From Halopelagius fulvigenes (GTDB lineage: Archaea > Halobacteriota > Halobacteria > Halobacteriales > Haloferacaceae), in the NCBI RefSeq assembly GCF_042662625.1, contig NZ_JBHSXH010000009.1, positions 372,001 to 436,000 of the forward strand: a DNA stretch of 64,000 nucleotides. Reading direction: 5' to 3'. The translations under genes were made by a program, and so were the position numbers. Position 1 is the stretch's first letter. The number at the start of each line of letters is the position of its first letter. The notes under the pieces were generated by a model. That model did not search any database and was not told where the DNA came from. It saw only the letters and a list, made by a program, of their open reading frames with translations. Of this stretch, positions 17,458 through 26,224 are shown one piece after another.

Positions 17458-18729
17458 ATGGACGCAGCGGACTCCGATTCGGACGACCACGGGGCGGACC
17501 GACGCGCCGCCGGGTTCAAAGACCGGACGCGGGTCGCCGCCGCCCGGGAGACGCTTCTCTCGGCGGCGACGCCCCACGAACGGACGGAACGACTCCCCCT
17601 CGGACCCGCGGACGGACGGGCGCTGGCGGAACCGGTCGCGTCGCCGCGGCCCGTCCCCGGGTACGACCGGGCGGCAATGGACGGATGGGCGGTGCGCGCG
17701 CGGGACACGTTCGGCGCGTCGGGTCGGTCGCCCGAGATTCTCCGCGTCGGGGCCGCGGAGGCCGAACCCGACGCGGAAGTCGCCCCCGGCGAGGCGGTTC
17801 GGGTCCACACGGGGAGCGAACTCCCGCCGGGCGCGGACGCCGTCGTGATGATAGAGGAGACGGAGGCGGTCGGCGACGAACTCGAAGTGTTCGACGCCGT
17901 CACCGAGGGCGAGAACGTCGGCCCGGTCGGCGAGGACGTCGCGGAGGGGCAACACCTGTTCGACGCCGGCCACAGACTCCGGCCGTCGGACCTCGGCCTC
18001 CTCAAATCGGTCGGCGTAGACGAGGTGTCCGTCTACGAACGGCCGACCGTCGGCGTGATTCCGACGGGCGAGGAACTCGTCCAACACGACCCCGACCCCG
18101 GCGAGATAGTCGAGACGAACGGGCTGACCGTCACCCGTCTGGTGGACCGGTGGGGCGGCGTCCCCACGTACCGGAGCGTCGTCACCGACGATGAGGCGGC
18201 CCTCCGCGCGGCCATCCAACGCGACCTGACGAAGGATATCGTCGTCACCACCGGCGGGTCGTCCGTCGGCGAACGCGACTTGGTGCCCGAGGTGGTGGCG
18301 GAACTCGGCGAGGTTCTCGTCCACGGCGTCGCCCTCAAACCCGGCCACCCCGTCGCCCTCGGTATCGTCGAGGAGACGCCCGTCGTGATGCTCCCTGGCT
18401 ACCCCGTCGCCTGCATCGTCAACGCCGTGCAGTTCCTCAGGCCACTGCTCAAGCGCGTCGGCCGCCTGCCCGACTCGCCGTTCCCGACCGTCGAAGCCCG
18501 ACTGGAACGCAAGATCCCGAGCGAACCCGGCGTCAGGACGTTCGCTCGCGTCCGTCTGGACGCCGAGGAGGGCGAGAACGACCGGGTCGCCACCCCCACC
18601 CGCGCCTCCGGGTCGGGCGTCCTCTCCTCCGTCGCCCTCGCGGACGGGTGGGTCGTCGTCCCCGAGGACCGCGAGGGGTACGCCGAGGGTGAGACCGTCG
18701 CCGTCGAAGACTGGGAGTGGTCCGCGTGA
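17458..18729 (+). CDS. moeA: Molybdopterin molybdenumtransferase MoeA
   Basis: Inserts molybdate (or tungstate) into adenylylated molybdopterin. 423 residues, normal for the family. Family landmarks: PVPGYDRAAMDGWAVRARD, the VMIEETE stretch, PTGEEL, the MoCF domain TTGGSSVGERDLVPEV and LPGYPVACIVN. The ATG at 17458 is preferred because a TATA-like CTTTTTG lies about 29 nt upstream. The stop overlaps the GTG of the second moeA by 4 nt, so the two are translationally coupled. Possession of two MoeA types fits Mo/W selectivity, which is inferred. Confidence 0.95.
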   Translation: MDAADSDSDDHGADRRAAGFKDRTRVAAARETLLSAATPHERTERLPLGPADGRALAEPVASPRPVPGYDRAAMDGWAVRARDTFGASGRSPEILRVGAAEAEPDAEVAPGEAVRVHTGSELPPGADAVVMIEETEAVGDELEVFDAVTEGENVGPVGEDVAEGQHLFDAGHRLRPSDLGLLKSVGVDEVSVYERPTVGVIPTGEELVQHDPDPGEIVETNGLTVTRLVDRWGGVPTYRSVVTDDEAALRAAIQRDLTKDIVVTTGGSSVGERDLVPEVVAELGEVLVHGVALKPGHPVALGIVEETPVVMLPGYPVACIVNAVQFLRPLLKRVGRLPDSPFPTVEARLERKIPSEPGVRTFARVRLDAEEGENDRVATPTRASGSGVLSSVALADGWVVVPEDREGYAEGETVAVEDWEWSA

Positions 18730-20702
18730 GCTCGCGCAAGGAGTTCCGCGATTTAGCACCGCCGGAGGAGGCCCACGAGGCCATCGCGTCGTTGGACCTC
18801 GAACCGGACCCGGAGACGGTCCCCCTCTCGGAGGCGCGGGGGCGCGTCCTCGCGGAGCGAATCGACGCCGAGTTGGACGTGCCGGGGTTCGACCGCGCGA
18901 GCATGGACGGGTACGCCGTCCGCGGCCGGGACACCTTCGGCGCGGACGAGGCCGACCCCGTCAAGTTGGACCTCGTGGGCGCGGTCCACGCCGGCGCGGA
19001 ACCGGACGTGACCGTCGGCGAGGGCGAGGCGGCCGAAATCTCCACCGGCGCGGTGATGCCGCCCGGCGCGGACGCCGTCGTCGTCGTCGAACGGACGGAG
19101 GAACGCGACGGGCGGGTCGTCGTGCGGACGGCCGTCGCGCCGGGCGACAGCGTGATGCTCGCCGGCGCGGACGTGGCCGCCGGCGCGCGGGCGTTGGGAC
19201 CCGGAACACGCGTCACCCCCCGCGAGATCGGCCTGCTCTCGGCGCTCGGAATCAACGAGGTGCCCGTCCGGGGGCGACCGACCGTCGGCATCGTCTCGAC
19301 GGGCGACGAACTCGTCCGCCCGGGCGAGGAACTGCGGAGCGAAGCCGGACAGATATACGACGTGAACAGTTACACCACCGCCGCGGCCGTGGAGGAGGCG
19401 GGCGGCGAGGCGCGCCTCTACCCCCACGCGGGCGACGACTACGAGGAGATGGAGCGAATCCTCGTGGAGGCCGCCGAGGAGTGCGACTTGGTGCTCTCGT
19501 CGGGTTCGACGTCCGCCTCCGCCGTGGACGTCATCTACCGCGTCATCGAGGAACGCGGCGAACTCCTGCTTCACGGCGTCGCGGTCAAACCGGGCAAGCC
19601 GATGCTCGTCGGGCGCGTCGGCGACTCCGCGTACGTCGGTCTGCCGGGCTACCCCGTCTCCGCACTCACCATCTTCCAGACGTTCGTCGCGCCCGCCGTC
19701 CGCCGCGCCGCCGGCCTCCCCGAACCCCGCACCGCGACCGTCGAGGGGTCGATGGCCGTCCGCGAACGCTACGGCGAGGGGCGACTCCGTCTGATGCCCG
19801 TCGGCCTCGTCGAAAGCGGGCCGGCAACGGCCCGAAGCGGAGGCGGTGACGCCGCCGAACGAAGTTCGGCTGGCCACCAGACGAAGTCTGGTGAAACCGC
19901 CGACGACGAGGCGGGCGAGACGCTGGTGTACCCCGTGGACAAGGGAAGCGGCGCGACCACTTCCTTGGTCGAGGCCGACGGCGTGGTGGAGGTCCACCCG
20001 GACACGGAGTACCTCGCCGAGGGCGAATCGGTCGAGGTGCGCCTGTTCTCGCCCGACGTTCGCCCCCCGACGCTGTTCGGCGTCGGCGAGGACGACCCCG
20101 CCCTCTCGCGCATCCTCGACAGACTCGAACGACCGCGATACCTCGCGGTGGGGAGCCGAGACGGCCGCAGACGCCTCCGCGGCGGCGTGCCCGACGCGGC
20201 GGTGGTCGCGGGGCCGAGCGACCGCGAGGTGGAGGCGGTCGAACTCGGCGGGTGGACGCGCGAGTGGGGACTCGTCGTCCCGCCGGGCAACCCCGACGGC
20301 GTGACCGGTCTCGCGGACCTCGCCGACGAGGACCTGCGGTTCGTCAACCGCGACACCAACTCCGGACTCCGCGCGAGTCTGGACGACGCGGTGGCCGAGG
20401 TGGCGGCCGACAGGGAGACGACGAGCACCGAACTGACCGACGCCATCGACGGCTACGAACTGGGGACGAAGGCGTACGAGAGCCCCGCCCGCGCCGTCGT
20501 AGACGGGAACGCGGACGCGGGCCTCGGCCTGCGGCAGACCGCCGAGTCCCTCGATTTGGGGTTCGTCCCCCTCGGGACGGAGACGGTCCGCGTCTGGGCG
20601 AACCCCGACAGGACGGAGAAGGCCGGCGTCCGCGAGTTCGAACGCGCGATTGACGACGCCGGGGACGTGTTCGATTCGCTCGCGGGCTACGACCGCGACT
20701 GA
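18726..20702 (+). CDS. moeA: MoeA fused to a molybdate-binding-protein-like domain, with in-frame palindromic insertion
   Basis: 658-residue fusion. The N-terminal 430 residues are a second MoeA (PGFDRASMDGYAVRGRD, SSGSTSASAVDVIYRV, LPGYPVSALTIFQ). The C-terminal 210 residues form a periplasmic-binding-protein-like domain (LRFVNRDTNSGLRASLDD, GYELGTKAYESPARAV, DAGLGLRQTAE) of the kind also seen in ModE/LysR-linked Mo sensors. Between about residues 365 and 392 a hydrophilic stretch (including ERSSAGHQTKSGE) interrupts the MoeA C-terminal domain; its DNA is made of hairpins and matches an insertion in the gene at 38467-39573. GTG start overlaps the first moeA stop. Confidence 0.92.
   Translation: MSSRKEFRDLAPPEEAHEAIASLDLEPDPETVPLSEARGRVLAERIDAELDVPGFDRASMDGYAVRGRDTFGADEADPVKLDLVGAVHAGAEPDVTVGEGEAAEISTGAVMPPGADAVVVVERTEERDGRVVVRTAVAPGDSVMLAGADVAAGARALGPGTRVTPREIGLLSALGINEVPVRGRPTVGIVSTGDELVRPGEELRSEAGQIYDVNSYTTAAAVEEAGGEARLYPHAGDDYEEMERILVEAAEECDLVLSSGSTSASAVDVIYRVIEERGELLLHGVAVKPGKPMLVGRVGDSAYVGLPGYPVSALTIFQTFVAPAVRRAAGLPEPRTATVEGSMAVRERYGEGRLRLMPVGLVESGPATARSGGGDAAERSSAGHQTKSGETADDEAGETLVYPVDKGSGATTSLVEADGVVEVHPDTEYLAEGESVEVRLFSPDVRPPTLFGVGEDDPALSRILDRLERPRYLAVGSRDGRRRLRGGVPDAAVVAGPSDREVEAVELGGWTREWGLVVPPGNPDGVTGLADLADEDLRFVNRDTNSGLRASLDDAVAEVAADRETTSTELTDAIDGYELGTKAYESPARAVVDGNADAGLGLRQTAESLDLGFVPLGTETVRVWANPDRTEKAGVREFERAIDDAGDVFDSLAGYDRD
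19818..19901 (+). repeat. Palindromic coding element, copy A (in second moeA)
   Basis: A string of short hairpins inside an open frame: GGGCCG gcaa CGGCCC (19818-19833), GCCGAAC gaa GTTCGGC (19854-19870) and CACCAGAC gaa GTCTGGTG (19875-19893); GGCGGT (19842-19847) and ACCGCC (19896-19901) can pair around the last two. The encoded peptide ERSSAGHQTKSG matches ERRSSAHQTQSG of copy B at 39402-39442, in the same reading frame, although the host proteins are unrelated. Confidence 0.75.
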
Positions 20703-20813
20703 CCGCCGCCGAGTCCCTCCGAGCGCCGCCGAACGCCCTCGAACCCCGGAAAGTGGCGGTCGCCTGCCGCGTTCGAGGGAAAACGCTATGTACCCCTCTT
20801 GGTAGGTACTGTC

Positions 20814-21536
20814 ATGATACCGGCCCAGACAGTGTTGCACGTGGACGACGACCCGAGCGTGCTGGAGTTATCCCGGGCGTCGTTCCGACGGGCCGGCGAC
20901 GCCGACGTGACGGTGGTGACCGCTGCGTCGGGTCCCGAGGGGATGGCCGTCCTCGACTCCCGGCGCGTGGACTGTATCGTCAGCGACTCGGTCGCCATGC
21001 CGGACGGAACGCCGTTCGTCGCGGCCGCGCGCCGCGCGCACCCGGCCGTCTCCATCGTCCTGTTCACCGCCAAGGAGTGGGACGACGTTCGCTCCGACGC
21101 GGCCGCCGCCCGCGTCGAGACGTACGTTCGGAAGGCCGACCCGGGCGACTTCGCGCGGGTGATAGCGGAGGCGAGGACGCTCGCCCGGCGGGGCAGAGCG
21201 AACGAGGAGGAGAGAGAACCCCGGCCCGACGGCGGCGAGTGGGAGTTCGTCACCGCGCACGACTGGGAGACCGACGACGAACTCAGCACGAGCATCGTCG
21301 TCGCGTTGGCCGCCTACACCGGTCGAGACGCCGACGAGACGGGACCGCTGTATCCGACCGTGGACGCCGACGTGTTGGACGCGTTGCTCCGCCCGCCAAG
21401 CGACGACTGTGACTACGACGTGCAGGTTCGGTTCCCGTACCGGTCGTGGGAGTTCACCGTCTCCAGTCGGGGTGAAATCGGAATCAGAGCGGCGAGGGAC
21501 GGCGCAGCCGACGAGTCGTACCCGAATCGAGCGTAG
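20814..21536 (+). CDS. Receiver-domain protein with HalOD1-type output domain
   Basis: 240-residue response-regulator-like protein. The receiver domain spans about 1-120 with acidic HVDDD (9-13), phospho-acceptor Asp58 (CIVSDSVAMPDG), Thr in LFTAKE and a conserved Lys (YVRKADP). The Tyr/Asp spacing after the acceptor is slightly unusual. The C-terminal 90 residues (ELSTSIVVALAAYTG onward) match the haloarchaeal HalOD1 output domain. A TATA-like box at about 20786 precedes the ATG at 20814, so the upstream in-frame start is rejected. No partner histidine kinase is adjacent. It abuts the convergent HAD gene. Confidence 0.85.
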   Translation: MIPAQTVLHVDDDPSVLELSRASFRRAGDADVTVVTAASGPEGMAVLDSRRVDCIVSDSVAMPDGTPFVAAARRAHPAVSIVLFTAKEWDDVRSDAAAARVETYVRKADPGDFARVIAEARTLARRGRANEEEREPRPDGGEWEFVTAHDWETDDELSTSIVVALAAYTGRDADETGPLYPTVDADVLDALLRPPSDDCDYDVQVRFPYRSWEFTVSSRGEIGIRAARDGAADESYPNRA

Positions 21537-22217
21537 TTACCGTTCGAAGCCGCCGTCGGCGGCGACGTCGGAACCCAGGTCGGCGAACGACTCGACGCGG
21601 TAGTCGGCCAGCACGCACCGGCCGCGCCGTTCGGGCGGGTGCCGTTCGACGTGGATGCCGTGGAGGCCGGCGTTCCACGCCGCGCCGATATCGCTCGCGC
21701 CGTCGCCGGCGAGGACGCCCGCCCCCGCGTCGTCCGGGTCGAGGCCCAACCGTTCGATGGCGTGTCGGACCGGCGCGGGGTCGGGTTTCCACCCGAGGTC
21801 GGCCGTACAGCAGACGATGGTGTCGAACCACTCCCGGATGTCGAGATAGTCCACCACGGGGTCCGTGAGGAACTGCTGGCAGTGCGTCACGACTCCGACC
21901 GGCACGCCCTGCGACCGGAGGTCGGCCACCAAGGCCGCGGCGTCGTCGTGGAGGAACGTCGCCTCGGCGCGGGCCTGCGGGTCCTCGACGGCGTGGAAGG
22001 CGTCCCAGAACTCCTCGGGGTCGAGACCCCACTCGCGGAGTCGCGGGTCGCGCGCGCCGCCGAGGCCGTGCCAGAGGATCTCGGCCTCGCGGTCGGTGAA
22101 CCCCCGGCCCAACCGGTCGCCGACCCGGTCGAACGTCTCGCGGGTGTACGACCACTCGACGTCGACGACCGTCCCGTCGAGGTCGAACAGCCAGAAGTCG
22201 TACGCGTCGGCAATCAT
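21537..22217 (-). CDS. HAD-superfamily hydrolase
   Basis: 226-residue HAD hydrolase. Motif I is FDLDGTVVD with nucleophile Asp12 and Asp14; motif II Thr sits in GVVTHCQQF, and motif III/IV are KPDPAPVRHAI and AGDGASDIGAAWNAG. The cap is of C1 helical type, as in phosphoglycolate phosphatase-like enzymes; the substrate is unknown. ATG at 22217 has a TATA-like CTTATC box about 26 nt upstream and matches the family start. Confidence 0.9.
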   Translation of the reverse strand: MIADAYDFWLFDLDGTVVDVEWSYTRETFDRVGDRLGRGFTDREAEILWHGLGGARDPRLREWGLDPEEFWDAFHAVEDPQARAEATFLHDDAAALVADLRSQGVPVGVVTHCQQFLTDPVVDYLDIREWFDTIVCCTADLGWKPDPAPVRHAIERLGLDPDDAGAGVLAGDGASDIGAAWNAGLHGIHVERHPPERRGRCVLADYRVESFADLGSDVAADGGFER

Positions 22218-22308
22218 GGACGAACCGATAGGTAGCGACGAGATAAGTCTGTTGCGCCCGTTCGCGCCGCCGGGAACGACCGCCGCCCGGCCGCCTTCCA
22301 CGGCCTCT

Positions 22309-22677
22309 TCACGGCCTGACGTGTATCGAACTGCCGAGGTACTTCGTGAGCGTTTCGTCTACCGCGTCGGAGTTGAACAGGTCGAGGTTGTCGGCGATCT
22401 CCGACTTCAACGCGTCGAGGTACTCCTCGTCGGTCCGCAACTCCCTGAACGAGACGGACTCGACGGGGGCCGAGAGCCACTCGGCGGCGAGTTCGCGGGC
22501 GTATCGCTCGTCGTTGACCTCGCCGCGCCAGAGGGCGTCCCGGAAGAACAGCCAATCGCCCTCGCCGGGGGGGTCCGCGTCCAGTTCGACGACGGCGTCG
22601 AACGCTCGCGGATCCGTCTCCACGCCCGGAGCGGTTTCGAGGGCGAATCGCACCTTGAAGACGTACGCCGCGCGCAA
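22309..22677 (-). CDS. LWR-salt protein (haloarchaeal conserved)
   Basis: 122-residue protein conserved in haloarchaea and named for an invariant LWR motif, here FRDALWRGEVND at about 46-57. Function is unknown. It follows the pterin dehydratase gene by 4 nt in the same direction, so the two are probably co-transcribed. Confidence 0.8.
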   Translation of the reverse strand: MRAAYVFKVRFALETAPGVETDPRAFDAVVELDADPPGEGDWLFFRDALWRGEVNDERYARELAAEWLSAPVESVSFRELRTDEEYLDALKSEIADNLDLFNSDAVDETLTKYLGSSIHVRP

Positions 22678-22681
22678 CGGA

Positions 22682-22957
22682 CTACACCTCGTCGTCGAAC
22701 AGGCCGGCCAGACGGATGTCCTTGTCCGTGATGCCGCCCTCCTCGTGGCTCGTCAGGCGGACTTCGACCTCCTTGTACCCGACGCGAATCTCCGGGTGGT
22801 GGAACTCCTCTTCGGCCACCTCGCCGACGCGGGTGACGAACTCGATTCCCTTCAGGTAGTCGTCGAACTCGTACGTTTTCGTTATCTCGTCTCCCTCGCG
22901 GTCCCACCCCTTCGGGAGCTTTCGCTGTATCTCGTCGTCGCTGAGCAGGTCTGCCAT
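22682..22957 (-). CDS. phhB: Pterin-4a-carbinolamine dehydratase
   Basis: 4a-hydroxytetrahydrobiopterin dehydratase-like protein, 91 residues. Active-site residues are present in EFHHPEIRVGY (His53, His54), His71 and Asp79. Bacterial and archaeal members act in pterin recycling or Moco-related chemistry; the natural substrate in haloarchaea is unclear. A TATA-like GTTATC lies about 27 nt upstream. It starts an operon with the LWR-salt gene and lies 42 nt after hemA. Confidence 0.92.
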   Translation of the reverse strand: MADLLSDDEIQRKLPKGWDREGDEITKTYEFDDYLKGIEFVTRVGEVAEEEFHHPEIRVGYKEVEVRLTSHEEGGITDKDIRLAGLFDDEV

Positions 22958-22999
22958 GTGAGAGAGTGTCGGACGGATTCGGGATAACGCTTCTCCCCG

Positions 23000-24382
23000 T
23001 CAGTCGTCCGACAGGCTTTCGAGGACGTGCTGCGGGATGTCCTCGTCGGGACTCGGGTTCGCGTCGGCCGGAACGCCGTCCGGTCGTCCCTCGGACGACT
23101 CCTCCGAGGCGTCGCCGCCCGAGAAGCGGGGCATCTCGCCCTCGAAGTCGGGGTTGAACAGTCGCATGGCGGTTTGGATGGTGGACCAGTCGTCCTCGGC
23201 GGCGGCGTCGCGGAGACTCTTCGTCGGCGCCGAGAGCAACTGCCCGACGAGTGCGTCCGCCATCGACGCCACCGTCTCGCGTTGCTCCGGCGTGAGAGAG
23301 CCCTGCGACTCCAGTTTTGAGAGGGCGGTCTGGACCTCTCGCTCCTTGACGCGTTCGGCGGACTCGTACATCGCGCCGATGGCCTCGTCGGCGCGCTTTC
23401 GCTTGTAGGAGTCCAGGAGGCGGTCGAACTCGTCGTCTATCATCGCCTCGACGCGGCGCGCCGCCTCCTCGCGGAGCGTCCGCGTCTCGTCGGTCACCGC
23501 TTCGAGGGCGTCGATGTCGCGGACGACGACGCCCGCCACCTCGTCCGCGGCGGGGTCCACGTCGCGGGGTTGGGCGATGTCGATGAGCATCGTCTCGCCC
23601 GCGTCCGCAACCTCGGGTTCCGAGATGACGTACGTCGGACTCCCGGTGGCGGTGATGACCACGTCCGCCTCCGCGACGGTGCCCTCGACGGCGTCCAACG
23701 GGACGGCGCGGGCGGGACTGTCCACCAACTCCGCGAGGTGTTCGGCGTTCGAGAGCGTCCGGTTCGCTACGACGACTTCCTCGACGTCCGCGGCGGCCAA
23801 CGCCTCCGCGGCGAGGCGGCCCATCTCGCCCGCGCCGACGACGAGTGCGGTCGCCCCCGCCACGTCCACCTCGGACGCCGCGAGTTTGACCGCCGCCGAC
23901 CCGAGGGAGACGGCCCCCTCGTTGATGCGCGTCTCCGTCCGCGCGCGTTCGCCGACGTGAACCGCCTTCGTCAGGGCGTCGTCGAGGACCGGTCCGACCG
24001 CCCCGGCCTCCCGCGCCGACTCGGCGGCGCGCTTGAGTTGGCCGAGAATCTGGTCCTCGCCGAGGACGAGCGATTCGAGTCCGGCGGCGACCCGCATGAG
24101 GTGCCGCAGACTCTGCTCGTGGTCCATCTCGACGACTGCGCCGTCGCGGACGTCGGGCGCGAAGTCGTCGAGGGCGGCCCGCCCCCGCGCGACGGCGTCG
24201 GTGACGACGTACGCCTCCGCCCTGTTGCAGGTCTGGATAGCGAACGCCTCCTCGACGCCGTCGCGGGAGAGAAGACACTCGACGACGTCCTCGGCGTCGG
24301 TCGTCGATGCGGACTCTATCTCCTCGATGCTCGCAGACTCGTGCGAGACGCGGACGCCGGTTATCACTCCGGCGTCTCTCAT
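23000..24382 (-). CDS. hemA: Glutamyl-tRNA reductase
   Basis: First committed enzyme of C5 tetrapyrrole synthesis, reducing Glu-tRNA to glutamate-1-semialdehyde. 460 residues. The catalytic Cys52 is in the signature TCNRAEAY, and GLESLVLGEDQILGQLK and an NADPH-binding VVGAGEMGRLA follow. An extra acidic C-terminus is typical for haloarchaea. It overlaps the stop of precorrin-2 dehydrogenase by 4 nt, making it the last gene of the AhbAB-dehydrogenase-HemA operon. Confidence 0.96.
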   Translation of the reverse strand: MRDAGVITGVRVSHESASIEEIESASTTDAEDVVECLLSRDGVEEAFAIQTCNRAEAYVVTDAVARGRAALDDFAPDVRDGAVVEMDHEQSLRHLMRVAAGLESLVLGEDQILGQLKRAAESAREAGAVGPVLDDALTKAVHVGERARTETRINEGAVSLGSAAVKLAASEVDVAGATALVVGAGEMGRLAAEALAAADVEEVVVANRTLSNAEHLAELVDSPARAVPLDAVEGTVAEADVVITATGSPTYVISEPEVADAGETMLIDIAQPRDVDPAADEVAGVVVRDIDALEAVTDETRTLREEAARRVEAMIDDEFDRLLDSYKRKRADEAIGAMYESAERVKEREVQTALSKLESQGSLTPEQRETVASMADALVGQLLSAPTKSLRDAAAEDDWSTIQTAMRLFNPDFEGEMPRFSGGDASEESSEGRPDGVPADANPSPDEDIPQHVLESLSDD

Positions 24383-25026
24383 CGGTCACCCCCCATCGTG
24401 TTACGTATCACGCGGTCTGCCTCTTGGCGGGGATTAGATTCCCCCGTACGTAAAGCCTTCCAAACGCGCGGAGACCGTACGACCGCTCGCACGGCGTCTC
24501 GGCGCTTCTCCGGCGCGTAGCCGTCACGCTTCAGTTCCGCCCGCAGGTCGCCGGTCAGGTCGGCCATCGCCCCCGCGCCGTCGAGTTCCGACTCGACGCG
24601 TTCGCGGAGGTACTTCGCGAGGGCGGGACTCGCGCCGCCGGTGGAGATGGCCGCCGTCACGTCGCCGTCCGTCGCCGTCGCGGGGACGACGACGCTCCCG
24701 GCGTCCCGGCCGCCGCTCTCGTCGGCGCGGTTGACCAACGCGCCGCGCTCTCGGGCGGCGCGTTCGGCCGCCTCGTTCACCGCCTCATCGTCCGTCGCGG
24801 CGACGACGAGGGCGGGGTCCGTCCGGGCGACCCACGATTCGACGTCTTCGGGGCTCGGAGCCTCGCGGACGCGTTCGGCCCCGCCGAACTCCTCGTCCGC
24901 AAAGTCGGGACTGACGACGATAACCTCCGCCTCCGCGGCGAACCGGCGCGCCTTCCGCGCGCCGACGCGTCCGCCGCCGAAGACGAGGACCGTCTCGCCC
25001 GCGAAGTCGTGGTACAGCGGTATCAC
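24379..25026 (-). CDS. Precorrin-2 dehydrogenase / sirohydrochlorin ferrochelatase family
   Basis: NAD-dependent dehydrogenase that turns precorrin-2 into sirohydrochlorin (CysG N-terminal/Met8 family), 215 residues. The Rossmann motif VFGGGRVGARKA is at 15-26, and ISTGGASPALAKYLRE is the family's second signature. It supplies siroheme to the AhbAB decarboxylase encoded just upstream. Gap 25 nt upstream, 4-nt overlap downstream. Confidence 0.92.
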   Translation of the reverse strand: MIPLYHDFAGETVLVFGGGRVGARKARRFAAEAEVIVVSPDFADEEFGGAERVREAPSPEDVESWVARTDPALVVAATDDEAVNEAAERAARERGALVNRADESGGRDAGSVVVPATATDGDVTAAISTGGASPALAKYLRERVESELDGAGAMADLTGDLRAELKRDGYAPEKRRDAVRAVVRSPRVWKALRTGESNPRQEADRVIRNTMGGDR

Positions 25027-25051
25027 TCGTTTTCTCCCTCCGTGTGCCGTC

Positions 25052-26122
25052 TCACTCGGTGTTCGCCTCCGCGCGTTCGTCCATCCGGATGCCCGTCTTC
25101 TTCAGGATGCGCGTCGAGAACAGGGTGTCCCAGTCGTCGTCGCCCACGTCCCAGTACGTCTCCATCTCCTCGCGCACCCGTTCGATTCGCGCCTCGCTCT
25201 CCTCCTCGCTCCGACCGTGGGTCATCGCGAAGAAGTTGTACGGCCAGACGCCCTCGTGGCGGGGCCGCCGGTAGCAGTGGGTCACGAAGTCGAGGCCGGC
25301 GACGGCGGGGCCGACCTCTTCGACCACCTCGTCCGGGACGTTCCAGACGGTCATGCCGTTCTCCGTGTAGCCGAGGGCGTAGTGGTTGGGGATGACGCCG
25401 ACGCGCCGAACTTTCCCCTCCCTCTCGAACCGCTTTATCGTCCGGACGACCCACTCCGTCTCCGCGCCGATGGCCTCGGCCACGTCGGCGTACGGCGTCT
25501 CCGTGACGGGGAGGCCGCCCTGAATCTCCAACACCAAGTCGCGTTCCGCGGGCGTCAGCGTCCGCCGCGACTCGGGGTCCACCTCGGGGCCGAGGTGCGA
25601 GAGGTCCACGTCGCCGTCGGGGACGGGGCCGTCGAGCATGAACTTCGCCTCCACGCGGAATTCGCGCTTCTTCGGCAGGTTGTACGTCGGTTGCCCCGTC
25701 TCCGCCTCTATCTCGGCGAGAACCTCCTCGACGCGCGCCTCGTCGGCGACGCTCACGACGAACCAGACGTTGAGGTGCGGGTGTTCGCGTTCGTAGTTGT
25801 GCGCGACTTCGCGGTGGGCGTTGACGTTCTCGACCACCTCGTCGAACCGGTCCTCGGGGGCGTGCATGGCGACGAGCGTCGCCGTCCCGCCTATCTCCTC
25901 GGCGTTGACGAGTGCGCCGAACCGGGTGAGGACGCCCGACTCGTCGAGGTGCCGGACGCGTTCGAGAAGTTCTTCGGCGGTCACCTCGACGCCGCGTTCG
26001 CGGAGTGCCGCGGCGGCCGGTTCGAACGGGCGTTCGACCACGGGGAACCCCCCTTGGAACGCGTTGACGATGGCTCGGTCGAGTCCCGTCAGGTCCTCGA
26101 CGTCGGCGTCGGCCCTACTCAT
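25052..26122 (-). CDS. ahbB: Siroheme decarboxylase AhbA-AhbB fusion
   Basis: 356 residues forming two tandem Lrp/AsnC-like halves, each with a winged helix (about 10-60 and 200-250) and a RAM-like domain. Bacterial and archaeal AhbA and AhbB remove acetate side chains of siroheme to give 12,18-didecarboxysiroheme in the alternative heme pathway. Here both halves are fused, as in other haloarchaea. The His/Tyr motifs of the active site, such as YEREHPHLNVWFV and CYRRPRHEGVWPYNFFAMTHG, are visible. It is the first gene of the heme operon; a TTATCC box is about 28 nt upstream. Confidence 0.9.
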   Translation of the reverse strand: MSRADADVEDLTGLDRAIVNAFQGGFPVVERPFEPAAAALRERGVEVTAEELLERVRHLDESGVLTRFGALVNAEEIGGTATLVAMHAPEDRFDEVVENVNAHREVAHNYEREHPHLNVWFVVSVADEARVEEVLAEIEAETGQPTYNLPKKREFRVEAKFMLDGPVPDGDVDLSHLGPEVDPESRRTLTPAERDLVLEIQGGLPVTETPYADVAEAIGAETEWVVRTIKRFEREGKVRRVGVIPNHYALGYTENGMTVWNVPDEVVEEVGPAVAGLDFVTHCYRRPRHEGVWPYNFFAMTHGRSEEESEARIERVREEMETYWDVGDDDWDTLFSTRILKKTGIRMDERAEANTE

Positions 26123-26224
26123 TACGTCTGTTTCGGTAGTCCGGATGGATAAGCGTCTCGAAGCAGGTGACGTTTCGGGGGGTCTAACGGCCGGTTCAGC
26201 CCGGTCAACCGTGTACGTCCGGTC

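Noticed and set aside
18753..20840. 695-residue minus-strand ORF opposite the second moeA
   Set aside because: It is antisense to a well-defined fusion gene and carries no motif; GC-rich codon bias explains its openness.
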